Assembly (NCBI GenBank): GCA_017437345.1 | Contig: JAFSBJ010000136.1 | Location: forward strand, 1 to 16,199 | Direction: 5' to 3' | DNA from: Clostridia bacterium | Lineage (GTDB): Bacteria > Bacillota_A > Clostridia > UMGS1810 | DNA length: 16,199 nucleotides | In this document: positions 6,226 to 13,603 of the stretch, piece by piece | Layout: every line of letters starts with the position of its first letter | Position numbering within the stretch: the first letter of the stretch is position 1 | Notes under the pieces: model-generated | The model's database searches: none | Seen by the model: only the letters and a program-made list of their open reading frames with translations | What the model was told of the DNA's origin: nothing | Program-made: the position numbers and the translations under genes

Positions 6226-7323
6226 TTAATTATTTGTTATTTTTTTGCAGATAATATCTCCCATTTCTCTGCACCCAAGCTGTTTGCATTTTTTTCTTTC
6301 TTCTTCATCTGAAGGCATAATATCTGCGGTGCGATAGCCTTCATCAAGAACCATGCCAACTGCCTTTTCTATTGCATCTGCTTCCTTTGCCATATCAAAG
6401 CTATAGCGAAGCATCATGGCAGCAGAGAGAATTGTGCCTATTGGATTTGCAATGTTTTTCCCTGCAATGTCGGGAGCCGAACCATGAATAGGTTCATAGA
6501 GTCCGCAAGAGGTTTTTCCAAGGCTCGACGACGGAATCATACCGATAGAACCGGTTATCTGTGATGCTTCGTCGGACAGAATATCACCAAACATATTTTC
6601 TGTTACTACAACATCAAACTGAGCCGGATTTTTAACAATCTGCATAGCACAGTTGTCAACAAGCATATCGGAAAGCTCAACATCGGGATATTCCTCTGCC
6701 AGGCGGTGCATAACCTTTTTCCAGAGTCTTGAAGAATCAAGGACATTACTTTTTTCAACGGAGCAAAGCTTTTTGTTTCTCTTTTGAGCAGTTTCAAAAC
6801 CTATTCTTCCTATTCTTTCTATTTCTTCTTCATTGTAGGTTAAAACATCTATCGCTTTTTGCTGTCCTTCCTCGGAAATTGTGGTATGCTCACCAAAATA
6901 GATTCCGCCGATAAGCTCACGCACAATTATAAAATCTATCCCTTTTTCCACAATTTCCTTTTTTAACGGAGAGCTTTGGGCAAGCTGAGGCCAGATTTTT
7001 GCCGGGCGGTTGTTACTGTAGACCCCCATCCCTGCACGAAGCCTTAAAAGTCCTTTTTCGGGGCGTTTATCCCCGGAAACGCTATTCCATTTTTCTCCGC
7101 CGACAGCACCTAAAAGAACGCTGTCGGATTCAAGACATCTTCTGAGCATTTCTTCGGGGAGAGGGTCGCCATATTTATCTATGGCACAGCCGCCCATATC
7201 AACATCGGTATAGGTGAATTTGTGACCGTAGATACCGGCAACTGCATCCAACACCTTAACTGCTTCATTTATAATTTCGGGGCCAATTCCGTCACCGCGG
7301 ATAATGGCTATATTTTTGTTCAT
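6226..7323 (-). CDS. leuB: 3-isopropylmalate dehydrogenase
   Basis: LeuB oxidises and decarboxylates 3-isopropylmalate with NAD to give 2-oxoisocaproate, the direct precursor of leucine. The 365-residue length is usual. Diagnostic segments are IAIIRGDGIGPEI at the N-terminus, GAVGGEKW, LRLRAGMGVYSNNRPAK, VRELIGGIYFGE (substrate-binding loop), the metal-binding block TENMFGDILSDEAS and the NAD-binding GSAPDIAGKNIANPIG. The last of these, together with the substrate loop, favours LeuB over isocitrate dehydrogenase. AAAGGAC lies 8 bases before the ATG. It is the last gene of leuA-leuC-leuD-leuB, about 139 bases after leuD; that gap holds two hairpins. The terminator follows immediately. Confidence 0.96.
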   Translation of the reverse strand: MNKNIAIIRGDGIGPEIINEAVKVLDAVAGIYGHKFTYTDVDMGGCAIDKYGDPLPEEMLRRCLESDSVLLGAVGGEKWNSVSGDKRPEKGLLRLRAGMGVYSNNRPAKIWPQLAQSSPLKKEIVEKGIDFIIVRELIGGIYFGEHTTISEEGQQKAIDVLTYNEEEIERIGRIGFETAQKRNKKLCSVEKSNVLDSSRLWKKVMHRLAEEYPDVELSDMLVDNCAMQIVKNPAQFDVVVTENMFGDILSDEASQITGSIGMIPSSSLGKTSCGLYEPIHGSAPDIAGKNIANPIGTILSAAMMLRYSFDMAKEADAIEKAVGMVLDEGYRTADIMPSDEEERKKCKQLGCREMGDIICKKITNN

Positions 7324-7343
7324 GTTATCAAGTCCTTTCTAAA

Positions 7344-7378
7344 TTATTGTTTAATGGCTCGATGCCATTAAACAATAA
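7344..7378. repeat. Perfect 15-base inverted repeat upstream of leuB
   Basis: Arms 7344-7358 (TTATTGTTTAATGGC) and 7364-7378 are perfectly complementary around a 5-base spacer TCGAT. In the mRNA this gives a hairpin just before the leuB ribosome-binding site. There is no T run, so it is not a standard terminator. The ATTGTTTA..GGCT end resembles the left end of the element at 4084. Confidence 0.75.
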
Positions 7379-7380
7379 CA

Positions 7381-7470
7381 GTGAAGAGAGAAGAAATAAG
7401 AGAGAAGAGAATCGGAACAAAGCCGCTAAAGGCGGCTTTGAACCATTTCTATTCACTATTCTCTATTCAC
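7381..7470. repeat. Imperfect palindromic element in the leuD-leuB spacer, overlapping the leuD stop
   Basis: A GA-rich left part (7381-7411) faces a CT-rich right part (7441-7470), partly complementary. The centre is a perfect 9-base hairpin (7418-7426 with 7432-7440, CAAAGCCGC and complement, 5-base loop). The outer ends are GTGAA and TTCAC. The right end carries the leuD stop codon (complement of 7463-7465) and the last codons of leuD. The layout resembles a miniature non-autonomous insertion. The central hairpin could slow or stabilise the operon mRNA. Confidence 0.55.
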
Positions 7471-7957
7471 TTTTACCTGCGTCGATAGACGCCAATAGTC
7501 CGCCTTTTTTAATAATATTCTGAATAAATTCCGGAAAGGCGCCGGCTTTATAGCTTTTGCCGGTGGTGTGGTTGGTTATGATGCCTGTGTCAAAATCAAT
7601 GCTCACATTATCACCGGCATTAATTTCTTCTGCAGCTTCCTCACATTCAAGAATTGCAAGACCTATATTTATTGCATTGCGATAGAAGATTCGGGCAAAG
7701 CTCTTTGCTATAACACAGCTGATTCCCGAAGTTTTTATAACAAGGGGAGCATGCTCTCTTGATGAGCCGCAGCCAAAATTCCAGCCTGCAACTATAATAT
7801 CTCCACCTGAAACATTTTTCACAAACTCTGCATCTATATCTTCCATACAATGAAGCGCAAGCTCATTTGCATCGGAGGTGTTTAAATATCTTGCAGGAAT
7901 AATAACATCTGTGTCTACATTGTCACCATATTTAAAAACTTTTCCATTTGCTTTCAT
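7463..7957 (-). CDS. leuD: 3-isopropylmalate dehydratase small subunit
   Basis: LeuD is the small, swivelling domain of the two-subunit isopropylmalate isomerase, which converts 2-isopropylmalate to 3-isopropylmalate together with LeuC. The 164-residue protein begins [21 protein letters not shown] and contains the family signature [11 protein letters not shown], followed by [23 protein letters not shown] stands 9 bases before the ATG. The C-terminal residues KSE and the stop lie inside the palindromic element at 7381-7470, so the original end may have been altered by insertion. The gene sits between leuC and leuB in the operon. Confidence 0.96.
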   Translation of the reverse strand: MKANGKVFKYGDNVDTDVIIPARYLNTSDANELALHCMEDIDAEFVKNVSGGDIIVAGWNFGCGSSREHAPLVIKTSGISCVIAKSFARIFYRNAINIGLAILECEEAAEEINAGDNVSIDFDTGIITNHTTGKSYKAGAFPEFIQNIIKKGGLLASIDAGKSE

Positions 7958-7986
7958 TTATATCAATCCTTTAAATACGATATTTA

Positions 7987-8006
7987 CAAAATGCATATGC
8001 ATTTTG
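7987..8006. repeat. Perfect 20-base palindrome between leuC and leuD
   Basis: CAAAATGCAT at 7987-7996 is followed directly by its complement to 8006. It lies about 30 bases before the leuD start. It could be a mRNA hairpin (with the central bases opened) or a dimeric protein-binding site. Next to it, 8007-8040 is a CT-rich run on the plus strand resembling the GA/CT arms at 7381-7470. Confidence 0.6.
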
Positions 8007-8045
8007 CACCTTTTCTCTTATCTTTTCTCTTTTATCTATTAGTTT

Positions 8046-8063
8046 GTGTGAATTTATTCACAC
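8046..8063. repeat. Hairpin spanning the leuC stop codon
   Basis: GTGTGAAT (8046-8053) and ATTCACAC (8056-8063) are complementary with a 2-base spacer. The leuC stop (complement of 8054-8056) lies at the centre. No T run follows on the minus strand, so termination is unlikely. Confidence 0.55.
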
Positions 8064-9313
8064 TTATATGATGTGATATAGCCTGTGATGGCGCTTGCCG
8101 CGGCAGTAAGCGGACTTGCAAGATACACTTCGCTCTTTACATGCCCCATTCTGCCCACAAAATTGCGGTTGGTTGTGGAGATGCATTTTTCTCCTTCGGC
8201 AAGAATACCCATATATCCGCCTAAGCACGGACCGCAGGTTGGTGTTGAAACAACAGCTCCTGCATCTATAAAGGCTGTCACATATCCTTTTTCCACACAA
8301 TCACGATACACCTGCATTGTGGCAGGAATAATTATGCAGCGCACTGCGTCAGCTACCTTTTTACCTTTTAAAACCCTGTATGCCGCTTCCATATCTTCCA
8401 TTCTACCATTTGTGCAGCTGCCAATAACGACCTGGTCGATTTTTATATGGGTAAGCTCATCGGCATTCTTTGTGTTTTCCGGAAGATGTGGACAGCTCAC
8501 GGTGGGAGTGATGGAGGATAGGTCAATATCTATAATACTTTCATACTCCGCATCTTCATCTGCCTCATATATAACAGGCTCACGCTCTGTGCGGTCTTTC
8601 ATATATGCCATTGTAACATCATCCACAGGGAAAATACCATTTTTTGCCCCTGCCTCTATTGCCATATTGCATATGCAAAGTCGGTCATCCATAGAAAGAC
8701 TGCCAACTCCCTCGCCTGAAAATTCCATGCTTTTATAAAGAGCACCGTCAACACCGATTTTGCCTATTATGGTGAGGATAACATCCTTTCCGCTGCAATT
8801 TGGGGAAAGCTTTCCTGTGAGATTGAATTTTATTGCAGATGGCACCTTAAACCAGGCATAGCCTGTTGCCATTCCGGCTGCCATATCTGTGCTGCCAACA
8901 CCTGTGGAAAAAGCGCCGAGGGCACCGTAGGTACAGGTGTGGCTATCGGCACCGATAATGCAATCCCCAGCTGTTACTACCCCCTGCTCAGGCAGAAGCG
9001 CATGCTCAATACCCATTTTGCCCACATCATAAAAATGGCTAATGCATTTTTCGCAGGAAAACTCTCTGCATTGTTTTGACTGTTCTGCGGCTTTTATATC
9101 TTTATTTGGCACAAAGTGGTCGAGAACGATTGCTATTTTGTCTTTGTCAAAAACATTTTTAAAGCCATTTTTCTTAAATTCATTAATAGCCACAGGAGTG
9201 GTTATATCATTTCCAAGCACAATATCAAGCTTTGCATTTATAAGCTGACCTGCCTGCACAGATTCAAGACCTGCATGGTGGCAGAGTATTTTTTGTGTCA
9301 TCGTCATTCCCAT
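8054..9313 (-). CDS. leuC: 3-isopropylmalate dehydratase large subunit
   Basis: LeuC is the iron-sulfur catalytic subunit of isopropylmalate isomerase, paired with LeuD. The 419-residue length is that of the shorter, two-subunit type found in Clostridia and archaea. The cluster cysteines appear in [12 protein letters not shown] and [10 protein letters not shown]. Other signatures are [32 protein letters not shown] and [26 protein letters not shown]. The ATG at 9313 has AAGGAG 8 bases upstream. The leuA stop lies only 5 bases before this start, so the two genes are tightly linked. The related homoaconitase/aconitase assignment is unlikely in this operon. Confidence 0.96.
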   Translation of the reverse strand: MGMTMTQKILCHHAGLESVQAGQLINAKLDIVLGNDITTPVAINEFKKNGFKNVFDKDKIAIVLDHFVPNKDIKAAEQSKQCREFSCEKCISHFYDVGKMGIEHALLPEQGVVTAGDCIIGADSHTCTYGALGAFSTGVGSTDMAAGMATGYAWFKVPSAIKFNLTGKLSPNCSGKDVILTIIGKIGVDGALYKSMEFSGEGVGSLSMDDRLCICNMAIEAGAKNGIFPVDDVTMAYMKDRTEREPVIYEADEDAEYESIIDIDLSSITPTVSCPHLPENTKNADELTHIKIDQVVIGSCTNGRMEDMEAAYRVLKGKKVADAVRCIIIPATMQVYRDCVEKGYVTAFIDAGAVVSTPTCGPCLGGYMGILAEGEKCISTTNRNFVGRMGHVKSEVYLASPLTAAASAITGYITSYKCE

Positions 9314-9318
9314 ATTGA

Positions 9319-10992
9319 TTACTCCTTATTCATTTTGTTAAATGCCGCAAGAAGGGCATCGGCGCTGGCATGGATAATATCGGTGTTGGTGCCTGCACCC
9401 CAGAACATCTTTCCGCTTTCGTCGGTTATGCCGATATATGCCGCAGCCACACTCTTTGAACCGTCGCCCTCTTCCTGCATACTATGTTCACTATATTTTT
9501 TGAGAATGTAGTTTTTGCCTGTAAATTCTTTAAGTGCATTGCTGACAGCATCTAAAGAACCATTACCAAGGGCGCGGACTGTGGTCTCAATGCCGGATTT
9601 ATTAAATATAATTTCTGTTTCCACTCCGCCCTCTTTGCGATAAAAATGTATATCGGAAATTTTAAGGGGTGATTTGTGGATAAAATAGTTTTCTTTAAAG
9701 ATTTCAAGTATTTCATCAACCTTGAGTTCTCTGTGTTCATGGTCGGAGATGCTCTTGCAAAGATAGCTTAAGTCTTCCCTCATCTTAGATGGCAGGCTGT
9801 AGCCATAGGTCTGCTCTAAAATATAGCCTATGCCGCCTTTGCCGCTCTGAGAATTAACTCTTATAACATCAGCATCATAGGTGCGACTTATATCCCTTGG
9901 GTCTATGGGAATATAGGGCACAGACCAGGTTTCCACATCCATTTCCTCCCGGTATTTCATACCCTTTGCAATAGCATCCTGATGACTGCCTGAAAATGCT
10001 GCAAAAACAAGAGCGCCGGCATAAGGGCTTCTGTCATACACCTGCATACGGGTACACTTTTCATATATCTCAACCAGATGGGGCATATCGGAAAAATCAA
10101 GTCCGGGGTTAACTCCATGGGAATACATATTCATAGCTAAGGTTATGATGTCAACATTGCCTGTTCGCTCGCCATTTCCAAAGAGTGTTCCTTCCACCCT
10201 GTCGGCTCCTGCGAGAAGGGCAAGCTCTGTGTCGGCAACGCCTGTGCCGCGGTCGTTATGAGGATGAAGAGAAACGGTTACATGCTCACGGTATTTTAAA
10301 TTCTCACTCATATATTCAACCTGAGAAGCATACACATGGGGCAGACTCATTTCAACAGTTACGGGAAGATTAATAATAACATTATTACTTTCCGATGGCT
10401 CAAGCACATCCAAAACTGCATTGCAAACCTCTAAGGCATACTCAGGCTCTGTGCCTGTGAAGCTTTCGGGGGAATATTCAAAGCGGAAATTCCCTTCATA
10501 TTCGGAAGCAAGCTTTTTAACAAGCTTTGCACCCTCTATGGCAATTTGCTTTATTTCTTCCTTTGATTTTTTGAAAACCTGTTCTCTCTGCGCCACAGAG
10601 GTGGAATTATAAAAATGAATTATAGCATTTGGCGCACCCTTGCAGGCATCAAAGGTTTTGCGGATAATATGCTCCCGTGCCTGGGTTAAAACCTGAATAG
10701 TCACATCGTCGGGAATCATATTGTTGTCAATAAGAGTTCTTAAAAATTCATATTCTGTTTCGGAAGCAGCAGGAAAGCCAACTTCTATTTCCTTAAAGCC
10801 AACCTCCAATAAAAGCTTATAAAACTCAAGCTTTTCTTCAAGATTCATTGGAATAACAAGGCTTTGATTGCCATCTCTCATATCAACGCTGCACCATATG
10901 GGAGGTTTTTCGATATGGTCTTTTTCTGCCCATTTGTTATAACCCTTTGGTGCCGGGAAATATCCCACACCGTATTTTTTGCTGTCCATCAT
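9319..10992 (-). CDS. leuA: 2-isopropylmalate synthase
   Basis: LeuA condenses acetyl-CoA with 2-oxoisovalerate, the first committed step of leucine synthesis. The ATG at 10992 (MMDSKKYG, 557 residues) is chosen because AAGGAGG lies 8 bases upstream; a longer reading to 11034 would run into the T-box terminator. The HMGL-like barrel carries [13 protein letters not shown] (R39, D40) and [10 protein letters not shown] (H243, H245), which bind substrate and metal. A linker and a C-terminal LeuA regulatory domain (about 430-557), the leucine feedback site in the family, follow. The N-terminal [21 protein letters not shown] is typical of the longer LeuA class found in actinobacteria and many Clostridia. 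First gene of the leucine operon. Confidence 0.95.
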   Translation of the reverse strand: MMDSKKYGVGYFPAPKGYNKWAEKDHIEKPPIWCSVDMRDGNQSLVIPMNLEEKLEFYKLLLEVGFKEIEVGFPAASETEYEFLRTLIDNNMIPDDVTIQVLTQAREHIIRKTFDACKGAPNAIIHFYNSTSVAQREQVFKKSKEEIKQIAIEGAKLVKKLASEYEGNFRFEYSPESFTGTEPEYALEVCNAVLDVLEPSESNNVIINLPVTVEMSLPHVYASQVEYMSENLKYREHVTVSLHPHNDRGTGVADTELALLAGADRVEGTLFGNGERTGNVDIITLAMNMYSHGVNPGLDFSDMPHLVEIYEKCTRMQVYDRSPYAGALVFAAFSGSHQDAIAKGMKYREEMDVETWSVPYIPIDPRDISRTYDADVIRVNSQSGKGGIGYILEQTYGYSLPSKMREDLSYLCKSISDHEHRELKVDEILEIFKENYFIHKSPLKISDIHFYRKEGGVETEIIFNKSGIETTVRALGNGSLDAVSNALKEFTGKNYILKKYSEHSMQEEGDGSKSVAAAYIGITDESGKMFWGAGTNTDIIHASADALLAAFNKMNKE

Positions 10993-11043
10993 AAAATTTT
11001 CCTCCTTTTTTGTCAGAAATTTTGAGATGAGCATTTTTCAAAG

Positions 11044-11335
11044 AACAAAAAACCCGTCTCAAAATAAATTTTGAGACGGGTGCATATTACACTCGCGGTA
11101 CCACTCAAATTGCATCGGATAACCCGACACCACTTCAGGCTCTGACAAGCCCTTTTGCACTAACGCAGCACACTCGGAAGAAACTACTTTTAAAACGCAA
11201 GCCTTATTTCACCTCTTCAGCTCAGAAGGGAGAGTTATTGCAGCATCCGCTATCAGCTTTCACCAACCGCTGACTCTCTGGAGCTTTCTCTGCAAAACAT
11301 TCTTCGTCATAGCTTTTAAAAATTTATTAAATTTG
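11044..11335 (-). ncRNA. T-box leader (tRNA-Leu sensing) of the leucine operon
   Basis: Reading on the minus strand, Stem I has a base AGCT/AGCT, a kink-turn (ATGACGA opposite TGA) and a helix GAAG/CTTC. Then comes the specifier loop (TAACTCTCC) below a TTGCAG/CTGCAA helix, and the usual apical sequence GGTTGGTGAAAGC. The codon in the specifier loop is CTC (complement of 11232-11234), leucine. The T-box AGTGGTACCGCGAG is at 11092-11105, including TGGT for pairing with the tRNA 3' end. TTTGAG (complement of 11104-11109) can pair with CTCAAA in the terminator's first arm, forming the competing antiterminator. Uncharged tRNA-Leu should permit read-through into leuA. Confidence 0.95.
11046..11081 (-). 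terminator. T-box regulated terminator upstream of leuA
   Basis: Arms 11068-11081 and 11052-11065 (ACCCGTCTCAAAAT and complement) form a perfect 14-base stem with a short AT loop. A TTTTTTG run follows on the minus strand. It is the OFF structure of the T-box switch. Confidence 0.93.
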
Positions 11336-11341
11336 ATATAG

Positions 11342-11370
11342 ATTATAGCACCGTTTTTTTTATTTGTCAA
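11342..11370 (-). promoter_or_regulatory. Consensus sigma-A promoter of the leucine operon
   Basis: On the minus strand TTGACA (complement of 11365-11370) and TATAAT (complement of 11342-11347) are separated by 17 bases, a perfect match to consensus. Transcription should begin near 11335, at the start of the T-box. The -35 box lies only 6 bases beyond the stop codon of the upstream gene. Confidence 0.92.
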
Positions 11371-11376
11371 TAAAAA

Positions 11377-12714
11377 TTATCTGATTTCGTTAAGGAGCTT
11401 TACCATTCCCTCAACAACAATATCATCGCCGCCGGGTTTAAGCTTGGAACCTCTTGCCTCATAGCCACCCTCTGAATATGCTTTACGGGTGGGGATATAG
11501 CCACCGGCGCTGTTTGTTAAGCAGCACAGAACTGTTTCACCAAAGGGTGAACCTTCGCAAATTCTTTCACCGAGTTCGGTAAAGGGTTCACCACCAATAC
11601 CTGCAAACACAAGGTCGCCAATCTTTACTGCAGAAAGATAGAAATCAAATGATTCGGGGCCATTCTGAAGACTTATAATTCTTCTTGCCTCAGCAACAGC
11701 TGTGGTTAATTCCATTTCTTTAAAAGGAAGCTCACTTGCTCTTCCGGCAACATAGAGATCGTGAATATGCTTTGCTTCTTCAATGCGGTCATTTTCCTGA
11801 TGTGAAGGAAGAACAACCTTAGAAAAAGCATAGGATATTTTATCGGTTTTAACTTCTTCTGTTATGGAATAAACAGAAAGAGCAGCACCTGCTATAATTC
11901 TTGCCATATGCTCTGCGTGTTCATTACTTCTTGGAACACCGTCAAAGTCTATTTTGGAAATTGCGGCTTCGCCCTTTGTGGGAGCCACATTAACATGGTT
12001 AACATCGCCCTGACAGCCTAAAAGGAACATACATTTTGTTCCTGCAACTGGACTTTCCATAATATCGCAAACATAACCCATATAATCGGCGCTTATGTAT
12101 TCTCCGCCAACAGAGTCGGGGTGAGTTCCGAAATTAATCATAACGATATCATCGGCATCTTCTCTTTTGATTTTAATAAGCTTAACTGTTTCGTTGGGAG
12201 TGCCGAGGGCATGGTCGATGTTGGGGTTATTAACGCCGGGATTTGTCTGCACTCCGCCATCCTTCATGCGGTAGCGACGGATAAATGAAATATTTTTTGC
12301 CTGAGAGGAAGCCGTTTCAACCTTAGCATCTTTAAGGTCTGCCACAGCATACACTGCCGCATCTCTCACAGATGCAATCAGAAATTCATCGTAGCTTTCG
12401 CTACTTTGCTTATCTGATGCAAAGTCTTTTCCAACTAAGGGGCCTGTGTGGGTATGGGAGCAATTAATAAAAATAGCTTCTTCGCAAATACCTGTTGCAT
12501 CTTTAATTGCTTTTTTAAATGTATCATAATATTTCTGAGCAATGATACAAAGGTCAACAGCAATAATAACTGCCTTTTTTCGCCGTCGTCAAAGGCTGTG
12601 GCTCTTGCATAGAGGCTGTCGTGGATACCCTTTACAAATCTTTCTTCATAATAACCAACAATGGGGGGCGCCATATGGTGGATTTATGCATACTTTTGAA
12701 AATCCTGCTTTCAT
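11377..12714 (-). pseudogene. Neutral/alkaline ceramidase-like protein, disrupted by two compensating homopolymer frameshifts
   Basis: The gene starts at ATG 12714 (AAGGAG 9 bases upstream). It reads MKAGFSKVCINPPYGAP, then hits a run of six C (complement of 12663-12668) where one extra base moves the frame to an early stop. Dropping one C continues as IVGYYEERFVKGIHDSLYAR. At a run of six A (complement of 12575-12580) one base is missing; adding it restores KKAVIIAVDL and, later, INCSHTHTGPLVG. From there the frame is open to the stop at 11377. The corrected product has 445 residues. SHTHTGP, GCQGDVNHVN and SAGGYIPTRKAYSEGGYE are typical of the ceramidase_alk family. The catalytic serine of true ceramidases (GDVSPN) appears as Asn here, so the substrate is unknown. 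It has its own promoter. The indels may be sequencing errors. Confidence 0.75.
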
Positions 12715-12743
12715 GAAAAACATCTCCTTAAATTATTATCCTT

Positions 12744-12771
12744 ATTTTATCACTAAAAACACCATTGTCAA
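12744..12771 (-). promoter_or_regulatory. Sigma-A promoter of the ceramidase-like gene
   Basis: On the minus strand TTGACA (complement of 12766-12771) and TAAAAT (complement of 12744-12749) are 16 bases apart. A start near 12737 gives a leader of about 23 bases with AAGGAG. The -35 box directly follows the T run of the upstream terminator. Confidence 0.72.
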
Positions 12772-12774
12772 TAA

Positions 12775-12819
12775 AAAATGGAGAAAAATACCTGAAATAA
12801 CAAGTTTTTTCTCCATTTT
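12775..12819 (-). terminator. Rho-independent terminator after the kinase gene
   Basis: Perfect 14-base arms 12806-12819 and 12775-12788 (AAAATGGAGAAAAA and complement) enclose a 17-base loop. A TTTTTTATT run follows on the minus strand. It ends the adhE-kinase transcript 13 bases after the kinase stop codon. Confidence 0.85.
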
Positions 12820-12831
12820 CACTAATTCTAT

Positions 12832-13581
12832 TTATTCGTAGTCCACAACATCAACCCAGGATAGAAGGAATTCTCTTTCGTCTTCATTTCCCTTAACCGA
12901 CTGAGAAGCCGCAACTATCGGCATCCATTTCTGAACATATTGCCTTGCTGTGTCGCTTTTTTTGCAGAAGGTGTCGAGGTAGGTCCCGGCGGCTACCTGG
13001 TCGCCGCCGAGACAGAACAAAAGGTAGGTTCTCGCCGCATCTGCAGAAGCATTGCCCTGAGTTGCGTGAGCCCAGTCTATAATATATGCTTTTCCATCGG
13101 GAGTTATGATTATATTTGAGGGATTAAAATCACCATGGCAAACCTTTGTGTGCTTTGGCATCCCCTCCAATCGGGTGTGTAGCTCATAGCGAGTTGTGGC
13201 ATCCAAGGAGGCTTCACTTATTTTTCGGTTCATTTTATCCTTGAGCTTATTTAAAAGAGGGGATTTTTTGGAATGAACCTCAAGCTGAAGGTCAACAAGG
13301 AGTTCTATATACTCCTGTTTTTTTTCGGGGTTTTCTTCCATAAGCTGAGCCATGGTTTTTCCTTCTATAAATTCTGTGACGATTGCCCATTTGCCATCTG
13401 TCATTGTTATTTCTAATATTTTTGGAATATTGAGTCCTGTTTCTTCTATTCTTGCCTGATTAAGGGCTTCATTCAGCACATCGGCCTTGGAGTAATGCTC
13501 ATCGAAAACCTTTATGCATCTGTCACCGTCGCGATAGATTATCTTATTTTTTCTTTTTGCAATAACAATATCAAAATTCAT
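12832..13581 (-). CDS. Aminoglycoside phosphotransferase/choline kinase-family protein
   Basis: The ATG at 13581 (MNFDIVIAKRK, 249 residues) is preferred because AGAGGA lies 9 bases upstream and it does not overlap adhE; a longer frame begins at 13629 inside adhE. The fold is that of protein-kinase-like small-molecule kinases. An N-lobe has a candidate ATP-binding lysine in DRCIKVFDE (K24), and VTEFIEGKTM marks the hinge. The catalytic loop is HGDFNPSN (149-156), and IIDWAHA supplies the metal-binding Asp (D169). Family members phosphorylate aminoglycosides, choline, homoserine, sugars or other small molecules, and the substrate cannot be told here. The gene begins 22 bases after adhE and shares its terminator, so it is probably co-transcribed. 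A chromosomal metabolic role seems likelier than antibiotic resistance. Confidence 0.82.
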   Translation of the reverse strand: MNFDIVIAKRKNKIIYRDGDRCIKVFDEHYSKADVLNEALNQARIEETGLNIPKILEITMTDGKWAIVTEFIEGKTMAQLMEENPEKKQEYIELLVDLQLEVHSKKSPLLNKLKDKMNRKISEASLDATTRYELHTRLEGMPKHTKVCHGDFNPSNIIITPDGKAYIIDWAHATQGNASADAARTYLLFCLGGDQVAAGTYLDTFCKKSDTARQYVQKWMPIVAASQSVKGNEDEREFLLSWVDVVDYE

Positions 13582-13603
13582 TTTTTCTTCCTCTCTTTCT
13601 GCC

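Noticed and set aside
8085..8738. Plus-strand 217-codon frame inside leuC
   Set aside because: It is the antisense shadow of a strongly conserved gene, with no ribosome-binding site or recognisable motif.
10993..11034. Longer leuA start at 11034
   Set aside because: The extra 14 codons lie next to the T-box terminator and the ribosome-binding site AAGGAGG falls within them; the ATG at 10992 has correct spacing.
12367..12369. GTG at 12369 as the start of a 330-residue ceramidase-like gene
   Set aside because: Family sequence, including SHTHTGP, continues upstream in the same frame and in the frame-corrected part to 12714.
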